A stretch of DNA of 64,000 nucleotides, taken from NCBI GenBank assembly GCA_001298575.1, contig LJCV01000245.1, forward strand, positions 45,970 to 109,969. The letters run 5' to 3'. This document shows positions 34,748 to 43,488 of the stretch, piece by piece (positions within the stretch are counted from its first letter, which is position 1; each line of letters opens with the position of its first letter). The notes under the pieces are model-generated. The model saw nothing but the letters and a program-made list of their open reading frames with translations. It made no database searches and was not told where the DNA came from. The stretch comes from Actinobacteria bacterium OK074. GTDB taxonomy: Bacteria > Actinomycetota > Actinomycetes > Streptomycetales > Streptomycetaceae. Position numbers and translations under genes: made by a program.

Positions 34748-36349
34748 ATGCCGTCGAAGCCGTCGAAGCCGTCACAGACCGAAGCCCACCAGGAACCCGA
34801 GGCCGCCGCGGCCCCCACAACCGGCGCACCCCCCGAGGCACGCACCGCGACCGGCCCCGTCCGCGGCCGTTACGAGAACGGTCTGGCCGTCTTCCGCGGC
34901 ATCCCCTTCGCCGAACCCCCGGTGGGCGAGGCCCGGTTCGCCGCCCCGCGCCCGCTGCGGCGCGGCTGGGACGGTGTCCGGGAGGCGTACGACTTCGGTC
35001 CGCCGCCCCCGCAGGAGTCCGGATTCGCGGGCCGCACCGGGCAGTTGACGGTCCCGCTGGGCGACGACTGGCTGACGGTGAACGTCTGGACGCCCGCCCC
35101 GGACCCGGCGGCCCACCGCCCGGTGATGGTGTGGCTGTACGGCGGCGCGTACAAGCTCGGGCACGCGGGCAGCCCCGGCTACGAGGCGTCGAACATCGCC
35201 CGCGACGGCGACGTGGTCGTTGTGACGGTCAACTACCGCGTGGGCATTGAGGGTTTCGCCCAGCTCGCGGACGCGCCCGCCAACCGCGGTCTGCTGGACC
35301 AGGTGGCGGCGCTGGAGTGGGTGCGGGAGAACGCGGCGGCGTTCGGCGGCGACCCGGACCGGGTGACGGTGTTCGGCGAGTCGGCGGGCGCGGGCTCGGT
35401 GGCGGCACTGCTGGCGATGCCGAGCGCGCGGGGCCTGTTCCGCCGGGCGATCACGCAGAGCGTCCCGGGCCTGTTCTTCTCCCGCGAACTGGCCGCGGAC
35501 ATCGCGGGCGCCATCGCCGCGGAGGCGGGCCTGCGCCCGACGGTGGCGGACCTGTCGACGGTGGACCCGCGCGAACTGCCCACCGCGGGCGAGGCGTTGA
35601 TCCCGAAGACCCGGCAGTACGAGGACCGCTGGGGCCTGGCGGCACACGGCGACACGCTGTTCGCCCCGGTGGTGGACGGCGAGGTCCTGCCGACGACACC
35701 GTGGCAGGCGCTGGCGGCGGGCGCGGCCGGGGAGGTGGACCTGATAGCGGGCCACAACCGCGAGGAGGTCCGCCTGTTCCTGGCCCTGACCGGCAAGCTG
35801 GGCAAGGTGACCGAGGCCCAGGCCCGGGAGACCCTGACCCGCCTCACCCCCACGGGAGTGCCGGACGCCGAACAGGCGTACCGCACCGCGTACCCGAACG
35901 TGTCCCTCCCGGACCTGTCCGAACGCGCCCAGTCCGACTGGCTGTTCAACATGCCGTCGCTGCGCCTGGCGGAGGCCCACGCGTCGGCCGGCGGCCGGGC
36001 CTACGCCTACGAACTGACCTGGCCGGCCCCCGCCTACGGCGGCGCCCTGGGTGCCTGCCACGGCCTGGACATCGGCCTCCTGTTCGGCACCTTCGCGGCC
36101 GACCTGGGCAACTTCCTGTTCGAACCGGAGGTGTCCCAGGAGACGAGGGACCTGTCGGCGGCGTTCCGCACCGCCTGGACCCGCTTCGCCCACACCGGCG
36201 ACCCCGGCTGGCCCCGGTACACCCCGGCCACGGGCCGCCTGACCCAGCTCTGGGACACCCCGACGAGCGTGGCCCCGTACCCGGAGGAGCCGTCCCGCGC
36301 CCTCTGGGAACAGCACGAGTTCCCGGCGTTGCCGCTGCTGGGAGCCTGA
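34748..36349 (+). CDS. type B carboxylesterase/lipase
   Basis: A 533-residue alpha/beta hydrolase of the COesterase family. Landmarks: FRGIPFAEPPVGEARFAAPRPL near the start, oxyanion hole YGGAYKLGHAG, nucleophile elbow FGESAGAGSV and acid/base in HNREEVRLF and ACHGLDIGLLFG. It hydrolyses carboxylic esters, probably in the cytosol because there is no signal peptide; the first 30 residues are polar and repetitive (PSKPSKPS). ATG at 34748 has AGAGGAG about 6 bases upstream. Monocistronic, divergent from the propeller gene. Confidence 0.93.
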   Translation: MPSKPSKPSQTEAHQEPEAAAAPTTGAPPEARTATGPVRGRYENGLAVFRGIPFAEPPVGEARFAAPRPLRRGWDGVREAYDFGPPPPQESGFAGRTGQLTVPLGDDWLTVNVWTPAPDPAAHRPVMVWLYGGAYKLGHAGSPGYEASNIARDGDVVVVTVNYRVGIEGFAQLADAPANRGLLDQVAALEWVRENAAAFGGDPDRVTVFGESAGAGSVAALLAMPSARGLFRRAITQSVPGLFFSRELAADIAGAIAAEAGLRPTVADLSTVDPRELPTAGEALIPKTRQYEDRWGLAAHGDTLFAPVVDGEVLPTTPWQALAAGAAGEVDLIAGHNREEVRLFLALTGKLGKVTEAQARETLTRLTPTGVPDAEQAYRTAYPNVSLPDLSERAQSDWLFNMPSLRLAEAHASAGGRAYAYELTWPAPAYGGALGACHGLDIGLLFGTFAADLGNFLFEPEVSQETRDLSAAFRTAWTRFAHTGDPGWPRYTPATGRLTQLWDTPTSVAPYPEEPSRALWEQHEFPALPLLGA

Positions 36350-36505
36350 CGGGCCCGAGGAGGGGGCAGGATCGAGGAGGGGGGCGGCATTTCGGACAAC
36401 GCCACCCCCGCACACCTGACCGAAAAAAGCCGCATCCAGGTCACCGTGCGTATCGTTGTACCGCGCGGCCGCACTCGTGCGAGGCGGCCGGGGAGGAGCG
36501 CCAGA

Positions 36506-37099
36506 ATGACCGTCCTTGAAGACAGGATCGCGATGGCCGACGCCGACGCCAACACCGAGAGCTTGGACGAATGGTTCAAGCGGCTTGAGCGGATGCCCGT
36601 CCCCGAAGGATTCAGGGTCGAGATCGTCGGGGGCAACGTCCACATGACACCGCAGCGGGACACTCACTGGGAGATCATTCGCCGGTTCCTCTGGGCCCTC
36701 GAAGACAGGTTCGGGAGGCAGATCAGGGTGTTCACGGACGTCCGCATCGACTTCCCGGGATTCGAGAACGGCTTCTGCCCGGACATCGCCAAGCTCAGCG
36801 ACTCGGCGGAGAAGGACGACACAGGCCACTGGCGCTACGAGGACGTCGAGTTCGTCGCCGAGGTCATCTCCAAGGGCACGGCGGCCAACGACTACGGCCC
36901 CAAGAAAACCGCCTACGCGCAGGCCAAGGTCCCGGTCTACGTCGTCGCCGACCCCTACCAACGCCGCTGCCACGTCTACACCCACCCCAAGGGCGACGAC
37001 TACGACACGGAGACCATCGTCAACTTCGGCGGTGAGATCGACCTCACCAAGACTGTCGTCGACCTCACCCTCAAGACCGACGCCTTCCCCCACGACTGA
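36506..37099 (+). CDS. Uma2 (DUF820) restriction-endonuclease-fold protein
   Basis: A 197-residue Uma2-family protein with a PD-(D/E)xK nuclease fold: FCPDIAKLSD, then FVAEVISKGTAANDYGPKKTAYAQAKVPVYVVADP, matching the family's P-D ... E-V-x-S ... D-x-x-x-K ... Y arrangement. These proteins are abundant in Streptomyces and cyanobacteria; a DNA-cleaving activity is predicted but the biological role is unknown. ATG at 36506 was chosen, with GGGGAGGAG upstream. It stands alone. Confidence 0.88.
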   Translation: MTVLEDRIAMADADANTESLDEWFKRLERMPVPEGFRVEIVGGNVHMTPQRDTHWEIIRRFLWALEDRFGRQIRVFTDVRIDFPGFENGFCPDIAKLSDSAEKDDTGHWRYEDVEFVAEVISKGTAANDYGPKKTAYAQAKVPVYVVADPYQRRCHVYTHPKGDDYDTETIVNFGGEIDLTKTVVDLTLKTDAFPHD

Positions 37100-37162
37100 C
37101 CCTCGCCGACCCTCCTTGGGCCCCTTGCATAGAGCGCACTCGAAGCCGTTGGCTAAGCAGTC

Positions 37163-38158
37163 ATGAAGTACACGCAGCTCGGACGCACGGGGCTCAAGGT
37201 CAGCCGGCTCGTTCTCGGGACGATGAACTTCGGTCCGCAGACCGACGAGGCCGACAGCCACGCGATCATGGACACGGCGCTCGGCGCCGGACTCAACTTC
37301 TTCGACACCGCCAACGTCTACGGCTGGGGCGAGAACAAGGGCCGTACCGAGGAGATCATCGGCAGCTGGTTCGCCAAGGGCGACGGCCGCCGCGACAAGG
37401 TCGTCCTCGCCACCAAGGTCTACGGCAACATGGGCGCCGAAGGCGCCCCCGCCTGGCCCAACCACGACAAGCTCTCCGCGGTCAACATCCGGCGCGCGGT
37501 GGACGCCTCGCTCAAGCGCCTCCAGACCGACTACATCGACGTCTACCAGTTCCACCACGTCGACCGCGCCACCCCCTTCGAGGAGATCTGGCAGGCCATC
37601 GACGTCCTGGTCCAGCAGGGCAAGATCCTCTACGTCGGCTCTTCCAACTTCCCCGGTTACAAGATCGCCCAGGCCAACGAGATCGCCGCCCGCCGCGGCG
37701 GCACCATCGGCCTCGTCAGCGAGCAGTGCCTCTACAACCTCGCCGAACGCCGCGCCGAGATGGAGGTCATCCCCGCCGCGCAGGAGTACGGCCTCGGGGT
37801 CATCCCCTGGTCCCCGCTCCAGGGCGGCCTTCTCGGCGGTGTCATCAAGAAGGAGATCGCGGGCGGTCGCCGCGGCGCCGGCCGGGCGGCCGACACCCTC
37901 GCCAACCCCACCTCGCGCGCCCAGATCCAGGCGTACGAGGACCTGTTGGAAAAGCACGGCGTGGAGCCCGGCGAGGCCGCCCTGGCCTGGCTGCTCACCC
38001 GCCCCGGCGTCACGGGCCCGATCGTCGGCCCGCGCACCGCCGAACAGCTGGAGTCCGCCTTCAGGGCCGTCGAACTCGACCTGGACGACGAGCTGTTGAC
38101 CAGCCTGGACGAGATCTTCCCGGGGCCGGGCCCGTCTCCGGAGGCGTTCGCCTGGTAG
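37163..38158 (+). CDS. aldo/keto reductase
   Basis: A 331-residue NADPH-dependent oxidoreductase with an (alpha/beta)8 barrel. Catalytic tetrad: Asp in FFDTANVYGWG, Tyr of the same block, Lys in VVLATKVYG and His in VYQFHHVDRATPFEEIW. The C-terminal GVTGPIVGPRTAEQLE binds the cofactor phosphate. It resembles the YajO/Tas subgroup that reduces sugars or aldehydes. It starts with ATG at 37163 and ends before a terminator hairpin. Confidence 0.95.
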   Translation: MKYTQLGRTGLKVSRLVLGTMNFGPQTDEADSHAIMDTALGAGLNFFDTANVYGWGENKGRTEEIIGSWFAKGDGRRDKVVLATKVYGNMGAEGAPAWPNHDKLSAVNIRRAVDASLKRLQTDYIDVYQFHHVDRATPFEEIWQAIDVLVQQGKILYVGSSNFPGYKIAQANEIAARRGGTIGLVSEQCLYNLAERRAEMEVIPAAQEYGLGVIPWSPLQGGLLGGVIKKEIAGGRRGAGRAADTLANPTSRAQIQAYEDLLEKHGVEPGEAALAWLLTRPGVTGPIVGPRTAEQLESAFRAVELDLDDELLTSLDEIFPGPGPSPEAFAW

Positions 38159-38202
38159 GGGTGCCGGCAACAACGGGGGGGGCTGACAACGCGACGTTCC
38201 CT

Positions 38203-38221
38203 GCGCCCCTTCAAGGGGCGC
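38203..38221. terminator. terminator after the aldo/keto reductase gene
   Basis: GCGCCCCT and AGGGGCGC close a three-base loop (TCA). It sits 45 bases past the reductase stop and could also serve the leftward genes that end at 38316. Confidence 0.75.
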
Positions 38222-38315
38222 GGGGCTGTCACATGGTGCGGCTCCGCCGCGTGGGCGCGAGCACCCCCCACCGGGCCCGCACCCGACAACCGGCAGCAAG
38301 CCCAATGCCCCCGCC

Positions 38316-38405
38316 CTACCGCCCCATCGCCGCCGACATCCCCACCACCACGAACATCAGCACCAGCACCCCGGCCATGATCCGGTTCCGCGTCTTCGTC
38401 TTCAC
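38316..38405 (-). CDS. 29-aa single-span membrane peptide
   Basis: A GTG-started frame encodes a basic N-terminus (MKTKTRNR, reading GTG as Met) followed by one hydrophobic helix (MAGVLVLMFVVVGMSAAM) and ends GR. It lies 81 bases downstream of the MFS gene in the same direction. The codon pattern and the clean helix suggest a real small membrane protein of the kind often missed. The ribosome binding site is weak, so confidence is moderate. Confidence 0.45.
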   Translation of the reverse strand: MKTKTRNRIMAGVLVLMFVVVGMSAAMGR

Positions 38406-38486
38406 GCCGTCGAGCCTAACCGCCCACCCGAACCCCCCACCGCCCAGGTACGGCGACCGACGCCAGGCACGGCCGGCCCCCGCCAC

Positions 38487-39920
38487 TCACACCCCCTCCC
38501 GAGGCACCAACCGCACCCGCAGCCGTCCCCGTCCCCCCTGCCGGTCCACCGCCACCCGCAGGCCCCCCACCCGGGCCAGCAGTACGGCGATCACGACCGA
38601 GGCCACGGCCGAGACGAGGCCGCCGGCCGCGAGGGCGACCCGGGGCCCGTAGACGTCGGTGACCCAGCCGACGATGGGCGCCCCGACGGGCGTACCGCCG
38701 AGGAAGACCATCATGTAGAGGGACAGCACCCGCCCCCGCATGGCCGGTTCGGTGGACATCTGGATGACGGTGTTCGCGGTGACGTTGATCGTCATGCCGA
38801 ACATCCCGATGGGCACCATGAGCAGGGCGAACGGCCACAGCGAGGGGCTGACCGCGGCCACCGTCTCCAGCACGCCGAACAGCAGCGCCGCACCCACCAT
38901 CACCCGCAGCCGGGACGTGCCGCGCCGGGCCGCGAGCAGCGCGCCGACCAGCGAGCCGACCGCCATCAGGGTGTTGAACAGGCTGTACGTGCCGGCGTTG
39001 CCGTGGAAGACGTCGTCCGCGTAGGCGGAGAGGAAGACCGGGAAGTTGAAGCCGAAGGTGCCGATGAAACCGACGAGCACGATCGGGTAGATCAGGTCCG
39101 GGCGGCCCGCCACGTACCGCAGCCCCTCCCGCATCTGGCCTCTGCCCCGGGGCGCGCGCTCGACCTCGTACAGCTCGCGCGAGCGCATGAGGAGCAGGCC
39201 CGCGATGGGGGCGACGAAGGAGACACCGTTGAGGAGGAAGGCCCAGCCCGTGCCGACGCCGGTGATCAGGACGCCCGCGACCGCGGGCCCGACCAGCCGG
39301 GCGGACTGGAAGTTCGCGGAGTTGAGGCTGACCGCGTTCTGGAGCTGGCCGGGGCCGACCATCTCGGAGACGAACGACTGGCGGGCCGGGTTGTCGACGA
39401 CGGTGGCGAGGCCGACGAGGAAGGCGGCGAGGTAGACGTGCCAGACCTGGACGTGGCCGCTGAGCGTCAGGACGGCGAGGACGACACCGGTGGCGCCCAT
39501 CGCGGACTGCGTGACCAGCAGGGTCGGCCGCTTGGGCAGCCGGTCGACGAGGACGCCGCCGTACAGGCCGAAGAGGAGCATCGGGAGGAACTGGAGGGCC
39601 GTCGTCACGCCCACGGCGGTCGAGGAGCCGGTCAGGCTCAGGACCAGCCAGTCCTGGGCGATGCGCTGCATCCAGGTGCCGGTGTTCGACACCACCTGGC
39701 CGATGAAGAACAGCCGGTAGTTCCGGACCCGGAGCGAGCTCCACATGGAGGACTTGGCGGACTTGGAAGACTTGGCGGACTTGGCAGCCGGTTCCTTGGA
39801 GCTCTCGGGACTCTCGGGGCTTTCGGAGCTCTCGGGGTGCTCGGGGTCGTCGGGGGTGGGCGGGGAGTCGTGGGTGGCACGCGGTCCGGGGGCGGAAGTT
39901 ATTCCGGGTCCCGTACTCAA
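38487..39920 (-). CDS. MFS exporter (EntS/MFS_3-like)
   Basis: A 477-residue major facilitator with about 12 helices after a Ser/Glu/Pro/Lys-rich cytosolic tail (about residues 1-58). The motif GGVLVDRLPKRPTLL between helices 2 and 3 and DNPARQSFVSEMVGPGQLQNAVSLNSANFQSARLVGPAVAG are typical of the MFS_3 (enterobactin exporter-like) group. The start is a TTG at 39920 with AGGAGG about 9 bases upstream. It is followed leftward by a small membrane peptide, and a MarR gene lies just upstream in the same orientation, likely its regulator. Confidence 0.92.
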   Translation of the reverse strand: MSTGPGITSAPGPRATHDSPPTPDDPEHPESSESPESPESSKEPAAKSAKSSKSAKSSMWSSLRVRNYRLFFIGQVVSNTGTWMQRIAQDWLVLSLTGSSTAVGVTTALQFLPMLLFGLYGGVLVDRLPKRPTLLVTQSAMGATGVVLAVLTLSGHVQVWHVYLAAFLVGLATVVDNPARQSFVSEMVGPGQLQNAVSLNSANFQSARLVGPAVAGVLITGVGTGWAFLLNGVSFVAPIAGLLLMRSRELYEVERAPRGRGQMREGLRYVAGRPDLIYPIVLVGFIGTFGFNFPVFLSAYADDVFHGNAGTYSLFNTLMAVGSLVGALLAARRGTSRLRVMVGAALLFGVLETVAAVSPSLWPFALLMVPIGMFGMTINVTANTVIQMSTEPAMRGRVLSLYMMVFLGGTPVGAPIVGWVTDVYGPRVALAAGGLVSAVASVVIAVLLARVGGLRVAVDRQGGRGRLRVRLVPREGV

Positions 39921-40164
39921 AAGGGTCGCCTCCTAGGGTTGGTTTCTGTGACGTCCGTCTTTGTGGCTTCGACCTTTGTGGCTTCGACCTTTGTGGCTTC
40001 TTCGTACGGTGCGGGCGGCGCGCGGGGGCGGGGCAGTGCGCACGGGGGTCACGGCGCGGCCCGGCCGGGTCACGGCCCGGGGCACGCCGGACCGCGGACC
40101 GCACGGCCCGGCGGCGCCTGCGCCCGGCGCGACGGGCGTACTCGACGCAACCGACGGGCGCGGC

Positions 40165-40602
40165 TCACAGATGGGCCAGCTTCTCCAGTACGGGGGCGGC
40201 GGCGCGGAGTTTGGCCCACTCGTCCTCGTCGAGGCCATCGGCGAGGGCGGCGAGGAACTCGTTGCGCTTGCGTCGGGCCTCCTCCAGCATCACTTCGGCC
40301 TGTTCGGTCTGTTTGACCACCTTCTGGCGGCGGTCTTCGGGGTGCGGCTCCAGGCTGACCAGCCCCTTGGTCTCAAGGAGGGCCACGATGCGGGTCATCG
40401 ACGGCGGCTGCACGTGCTCCTTACGGGCCAGTTCACCCGGGGTGGCGGAGCCGCAGCGGGCGAGGGTGCCGAGCACCGAGATCTCGGTGGGGCTCAGCGA
40501 CTCGTCGACCCGCTGGTGCTTGAGTCGGCGGGAGAGCCGCATGACTCCCGAGCGGAGGGCGTTCACGGCGGCAACGTCGTCGCCATGGTCAAGGTCAGGC
40601 AT
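40165..40602 (-). CDS. MarR-family regulator
   Basis: A 145-residue winged-helix protein with LSPTEISVLGTLARCGSATPGELARKEHVQPPSMTRIVALLETKGLVSLEPHPEDRRQKVV, the signature MarR DNA-binding region and wing. It probably represses itself and the MFS exporter gene downstream (start 39920) until a phenolic or antibiotic ligand binds. A perfect inverted repeat lies immediately upstream of its ATG. Confidence 0.93.
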   Translation of the reverse strand: MPDLDHGDDVAAVNALRSGVMRLSRRLKHQRVDESLSPTEISVLGTLARCGSATPGELARKEHVQPPSMTRIVALLETKGLVSLEPHPEDRRQKVVKQTEQAEVMLEEARRKRNEFLAALADGLDEDEWAKLRAAAPVLEKLAHL

Positions 40603-40605
40603 GCT

Positions 40606-40635
40606 CTTTAGCGTAACTCATTACTTTCGCTAAAG
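40606..40635. promoter_or_regulatory. MarR operator candidate
   Basis: CTTTAGCG (40606-40613) and CGCTAAAG (40628-40635) form a perfect inverted repeat with a 14-base spacer. It begins four bases before the MarR start codon, so bound repressor would block initiation of transcription from a promoter within or above it. Confidence 0.7.
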
Positions 40636-40652
40636 ACCACAGCTGCGCAACG

Positions 40653-40688
40653 CCACGCGGGGTGACTCTGGCCACTGTCACCCCGTGG
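40653..40688. terminator. hairpin in the MarR-RHH spacer
   Basis: GGGGTGAC (40659-40666) and GTCACCCC (40677-40684) pair perfectly, and the stem extends through a two-base bulge with CCAC/GTGG. It may be a leader hairpin for the rightward small gene at 40806 or a boundary element. Confidence 0.5.
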
Positions 40689-40805
40689 CCGTAGGGCTCT
40701 CCGGCGTCGTACGCCAAACACGTGATCTGCGGACATCACCCATTTGAGTGAGCCAGAAGCAGAAAGTCACGCGCCACCCGCCCCGATGCCGGAACCCTCG
40801 TAGGC

Positions 40806-40988
40806 ATGGGGACCAGTGTGCTCAGCCTGCGGATAGACGGGGAGCTGCTCGACCGGCTCCGGGATCACGCCGCCAAAAGGGGAATGAGCGTCCAGGACTA
40901 TGTGATCCGGACGCTCATTCGAGACGACTTCGACGAACGGTTCCAGACCGCGGTCGAGGAGACGGAGAAGTTCTACGGCCGCGCGTGA
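40806..40988 (+). CDS. 60-aa ribbon-helix-helix-like protein (CopG/antitoxin type)
   Basis: The sequence VLSLRIDGELLDRLRDHAAKRGMSVQDYVIRTLIRDDF fits a ribbon-helix-helix DNA-binding domain: a short strand, then two helices, with a dimerising FYGR tail. Proteins like this are often antitoxins or small repressors. No toxin gene is adjacent, so it may be a solitary regulator. ATG at 40806 lies 8 bases after a weak purine-rich stretch. Confidence 0.7.
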   Translation: MGTSVLSLRIDGELLDRLRDHAAKRGMSVQDYVIRTLIRDDFDERFQTAVEETEKFYGRA

Positions 40989-41015
40989 CGGCCGAGGGCA
41001 GTTGAACGCGGTCGG

Positions 41016-41699
41016 TCAGTACAGGTCATTCCGATAGGCGTGCTCCAGCATGTCGCCCAGTTGGGTGACGTGGTCGCCGAAGGTGGCGGCCATCTTGCCG
41101 GCGCTCTCGGCGACCAGCAGGTTGGAGATGCTGCCGCCCGCGGTGAACGCCTCGGCGAGACCGCGCGGGTCGCCCTCCCACAGCCGGGCGCGGATCACCG
41201 CCTTTCCGCACTGGGAGAACACCTCCCGGACGCGGACGACGGTGGCGAGGACGGCGGGCCTGCCCGCCGCGCCGAGCATGGCGAGCAGCTCCGGGTCGTC
41301 GGTGACGAAGGCGTCGCCGTTGACCCGTACGGCCTCGCGCACGCCCGGCACGAAGAACAGCAGGCCGACGGCCGGGTTGCGGGCGATGTTCTCGAACGAG
41401 TCGGCGAGCTTGTTGCCGGGCCGGTCCGGGATGGCCAGCGTCCACGGGTCGAGCACCCGCACCGACCCGGGCGGGTCGCCCTTGGGGCTGTTGTCGAGCT
41501 GCCCGGCGGCGTCCGCGGTGGCGACGCAGAAGAAGGTGCTGTGCGCGATGAACCGCGTCGCGAACTCGCCGAGGCTGGTCTCCTTCTTGTCCGCGATGAA
41601 GGGCGCGGGGTGGCCGACGACCTCGCGGACACGGTCCATGCCGACGGGACGGAAGTCGTCGGCGGCGGTGCGGGGCAGTGCGCCGGTGGGTGCGCTCAT
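41016..41699 (-). CDS. MSMEG_1061-type FMN-dependent PPOX flavoprotein
   Basis: A 227-residue pyridoxamine 5'-phosphate oxidase-fold protein. Blocks FFCVATADAAGQLDNSPKGDPPGSVRVLD and LADSFENIARNPAVGLLFFVPGVREAVRVNGDA are typical of flavin- or F420-binding split-barrel reductases of the MSMEG_1061 group. AAGGAGG lies about 9 bases upstream of ATG 41699. It is co-transcribed with a PDR-type reductase, 43 bases after it, and both are under the divergent TetR. Reduction of a xenobiotic or quinone is plausible. Confidence 0.85.
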   Translation of the reverse strand: MSAPTGALPRTAADDFRPVGMDRVREVVGHPAPFIADKKETSLGEFATRFIAHSTFFCVATADAAGQLDNSPKGDPPGSVRVLDPWTLAIPDRPGNKLADSFENIARNPAVGLLFFVPGVREAVRVNGDAFVTDDPELLAMLGAAGRPAVLATVVRVREVFSQCGKAVIRARLWEGDPRGLAEAFTAGGSISNLLVAESAGKMAATFGDHVTQLGDMLEHAYRNDLY

Positions 41700-41742
41700 G
41701 TTCGTGTTCCCCTCCTTCAACAGGGTTGCCTGGTAGGGCCGT

Positions 41743-42678
41743 TCAGACATCGAGCACGAGGCGGTCGCCCCGGGCCCGGGAGACGCAGAGGAACATGCGG
41801 TCGCCGGCCGCACGGTCCTCGTCGGACAGGATGTCGTCGCGGTGGTCGGGCTCGCCCTCCAGCACACGCGTCTCACAGGTACCGCACACGCCTTCGCGGC
41901 ACGACCCGGCGACCGGCACCCCCGCGTCCTCCAGCGCGACGAGGATGCTGCGGTCGGCGGGCACGGTGACGGTCCGGTTCGACCGGGCGCACACAACCTC
42001 GACGACGCTGTCCGGCCGGTCGGAGACTCTCCCCCGCGCCCGAAACCGCTCAAGACGCAAGGCGCCCGCCGGCCAGTGCGAGGTGGCCTTCTCCAGCCCG
42101 TCGAGGAGAGACTCGGGCCCGCAGGCGTAGATGTCGGTGGCGGCACGGGGAGGGTCGAAGTACTCCCCGAGCGGAATACGCCCCACCCCGTCGGCCGGAT
42201 ACAGCCGCACCCGCCCCGCCGGATACGCCCGCAGCTCGTCGAGGAAGGCCATGGACTCCGCACGGTGCCCCCCGTAGAGAAGCGTCCAGGGCAGCCCCCA
42301 CTCCTCGGCCTGCCGCACCATGGGCAGGATGGGAGTGATCCCAATCCCGCCAGCGACAAAGAGATACGACTCTGCCCGCCGGAACCCGAAGTTGTCACGC
42401 GGACCGCGCAGCCCCACCGCCTGCCCCGGCCGCAGAAAGGCGTGCACGTACTCGGAACCGCCACGGCTGAGCCGTTCGCGCCGGACGCCGATGCGGTAGT
42501 GGGAGCGGTCCTGCGGGGAGCCGCACAGCGAGTACTGCCGGGCGATCCCGGTGGGCAGCACCAGTTCGACGTGCGCGCCGGGCCGCCAGGGCGGCAGCTC
42601 GCGCCCGTCGGCGGCGGCCAGCTCGACGGAGACGACGTCGGCGGCCTCCCACCGCAGTTGGCGCACCATGATCGACAT
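41743..42678 (-). CDS. phthalate dioxygenase reductase (PDR/VanB)-family oxidoreductase
   Basis: A 311-residue three-domain flavoprotein: an FMN-binding barrel with RQYSLCGSPQDRSHYRIGV, an NAD fold with LFVAGGIGITPILPM, and a C-terminal plant-type 2Fe-2S ferredoxin with CREGVCGTCETRV and a final Cys in FLCVSRA. Such reductases pass electrons from NADH to an oxygenase, but no oxygenase is adjacent, so the partner may be elsewhere or be the neighbouring PPOX flavoprotein. It is divergent from a TetR gene and probably repressed by it. Confidence 0.9.
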   Translation of the reverse strand: MSIMVRQLRWEAADVVSVELAAADGRELPPWRPGAHVELVLPTGIARQYSLCGSPQDRSHYRIGVRRERLSRGGSEYVHAFLRPGQAVGLRGPRDNFGFRRAESYLFVAGGIGITPILPMVRQAEEWGLPWTLLYGGHRAESMAFLDELRAYPAGRVRLYPADGVGRIPLGEYFDPPRAATDIYACGPESLLDGLEKATSHWPAGALRLERFRARGRVSDRPDSVVEVVCARSNRTVTVPADRSILVALEDAGVPVAGSCREGVCGTCETRVLEGEPDHRDDILSDEDRAAGDRMFLCVSRARGDRLVLDV

Positions 42679-42699
42679 ATGCCAAGCACTCCTAGCATA

Positions 42700-42749
42700 T
42701 TAACGACGTTATCTCTCAATGCAATTCAAGCTAGTGATAACATCGTTAA
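42700..42749. promoter_or_regulatory. paired palindromic operators in the reductase-TetR spacer
   Basis: TAACGACGTTA (42701-42711) is a perfect 11-base palindrome; TAACATCGTTA (42738-42748) is the same with one change. Together they form a 14-base inverted repeat (42700-42713 with 42736-42749). One copy is near the reductase start, the other directly abuts the GTG of the TetR gene. Confidence 0.7.
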
Positions 42750-42750
42750 C

Positions 42751-43488
42751 GTGTCAACAAGAGCTGATGGAGAGCACGGCCGGACCAGAACGCGACTCCG
42801 CAAGGAGACCGTGGCGCGCGCCGCACTGGCCCTGGTCGACGCGGGCGGCCTGGAGTCCCTGACGATGCGCCGCCTGGCGACCGCCCTGGACTCCCAACTC
42901 CCCACGATCTACCGCCTGTTCGACGGCAAGGGCGCGCTGATGGACGAGATGGCGAACCTGGTGTTGGCGGGGGTCCTGGACCGCCTGCCGCACCACTGGA
43001 CCGGCAAGGCGGCCCGTCCCGCCAATGCGACCAGTCCCCCCGCCGCGACCGGCCCCATCACCCCAGGCTGGCCCGACGAGATGGACTGGGCGGACCGCAT
43101 CACCGCCCTGTTCAACACGGTCCGACAGGTACTCCTCGCCCAACGCGACGGCGCCCGCATCGTAGGCGGCAGCTACGCGACGAAGTCCCACACCCAGACC
43201 CACCTCCTGGCCGAAACGGGCCTGGAGATCCTGGCAACCGCCGGCTTCCCCCCGGACACGGCCCTACGAGCCTGCACCACCCTCTTCAGCTACACCCTGG
43301 GCGAGGTCCTCGAACAACAGGGCACGGCGGGGAACGAACCGGAGACCATGAACTCCACGGTGGATACGGGGGCTTATCCGCATCTCACTGCCGCGTCGGT
43401 CGATGTGTTCCTCGACTTCGACGCGCGGTTCGCGTTTGGGGTGGGGGTGGTGGTGGCGGGGGTGCGGGGGGAACTTGGAAAGGTGTGA
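42751..43488 (+). CDS. TetR-family regulator
   Basis: A TetR protein with helix-turn-helix ETVARAALALVDAGGLESLTMRRLATALDSQLPTIYRLFDGKGALMDEMA, and a helical ligand domain (NTVRQVLLAQRDGARIVGGSYATK). The GTG at 42751 follows the operator with no ribosome binding site, so the mRNA may be leaderless. It likely represses the divergent flavoprotein genes and itself. It overlaps the Nudix gene by four bases. Confidence 0.88.
   Translation: MSTRADGEHGRTRTRLRKETVARAALALVDAGGLESLTMRRLATALDSQLPTIYRLFDGKGALMDEMANLVLAGVLDRLPHHWTGKAARPANATSPPAATGPITPGWPDEMDWADRITALFNTVRQVLLAQRDGARIVGGSYATKSHTQTHLLAETGLEILATAGFPPDTALRACTTLFSYTLGEVLEQQGTAGNEPETMNSTVDTGAYPHLTAASVDVFLDFDARFAFGVGVVVAGVRGELGKV

Noticed and set aside
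34772..38305. 1177-codon leftward open frame across esterase, Uma2 and reductase genes
   Set aside because: It spans three well-supported genes on the other strand and has no domain signature of its own.
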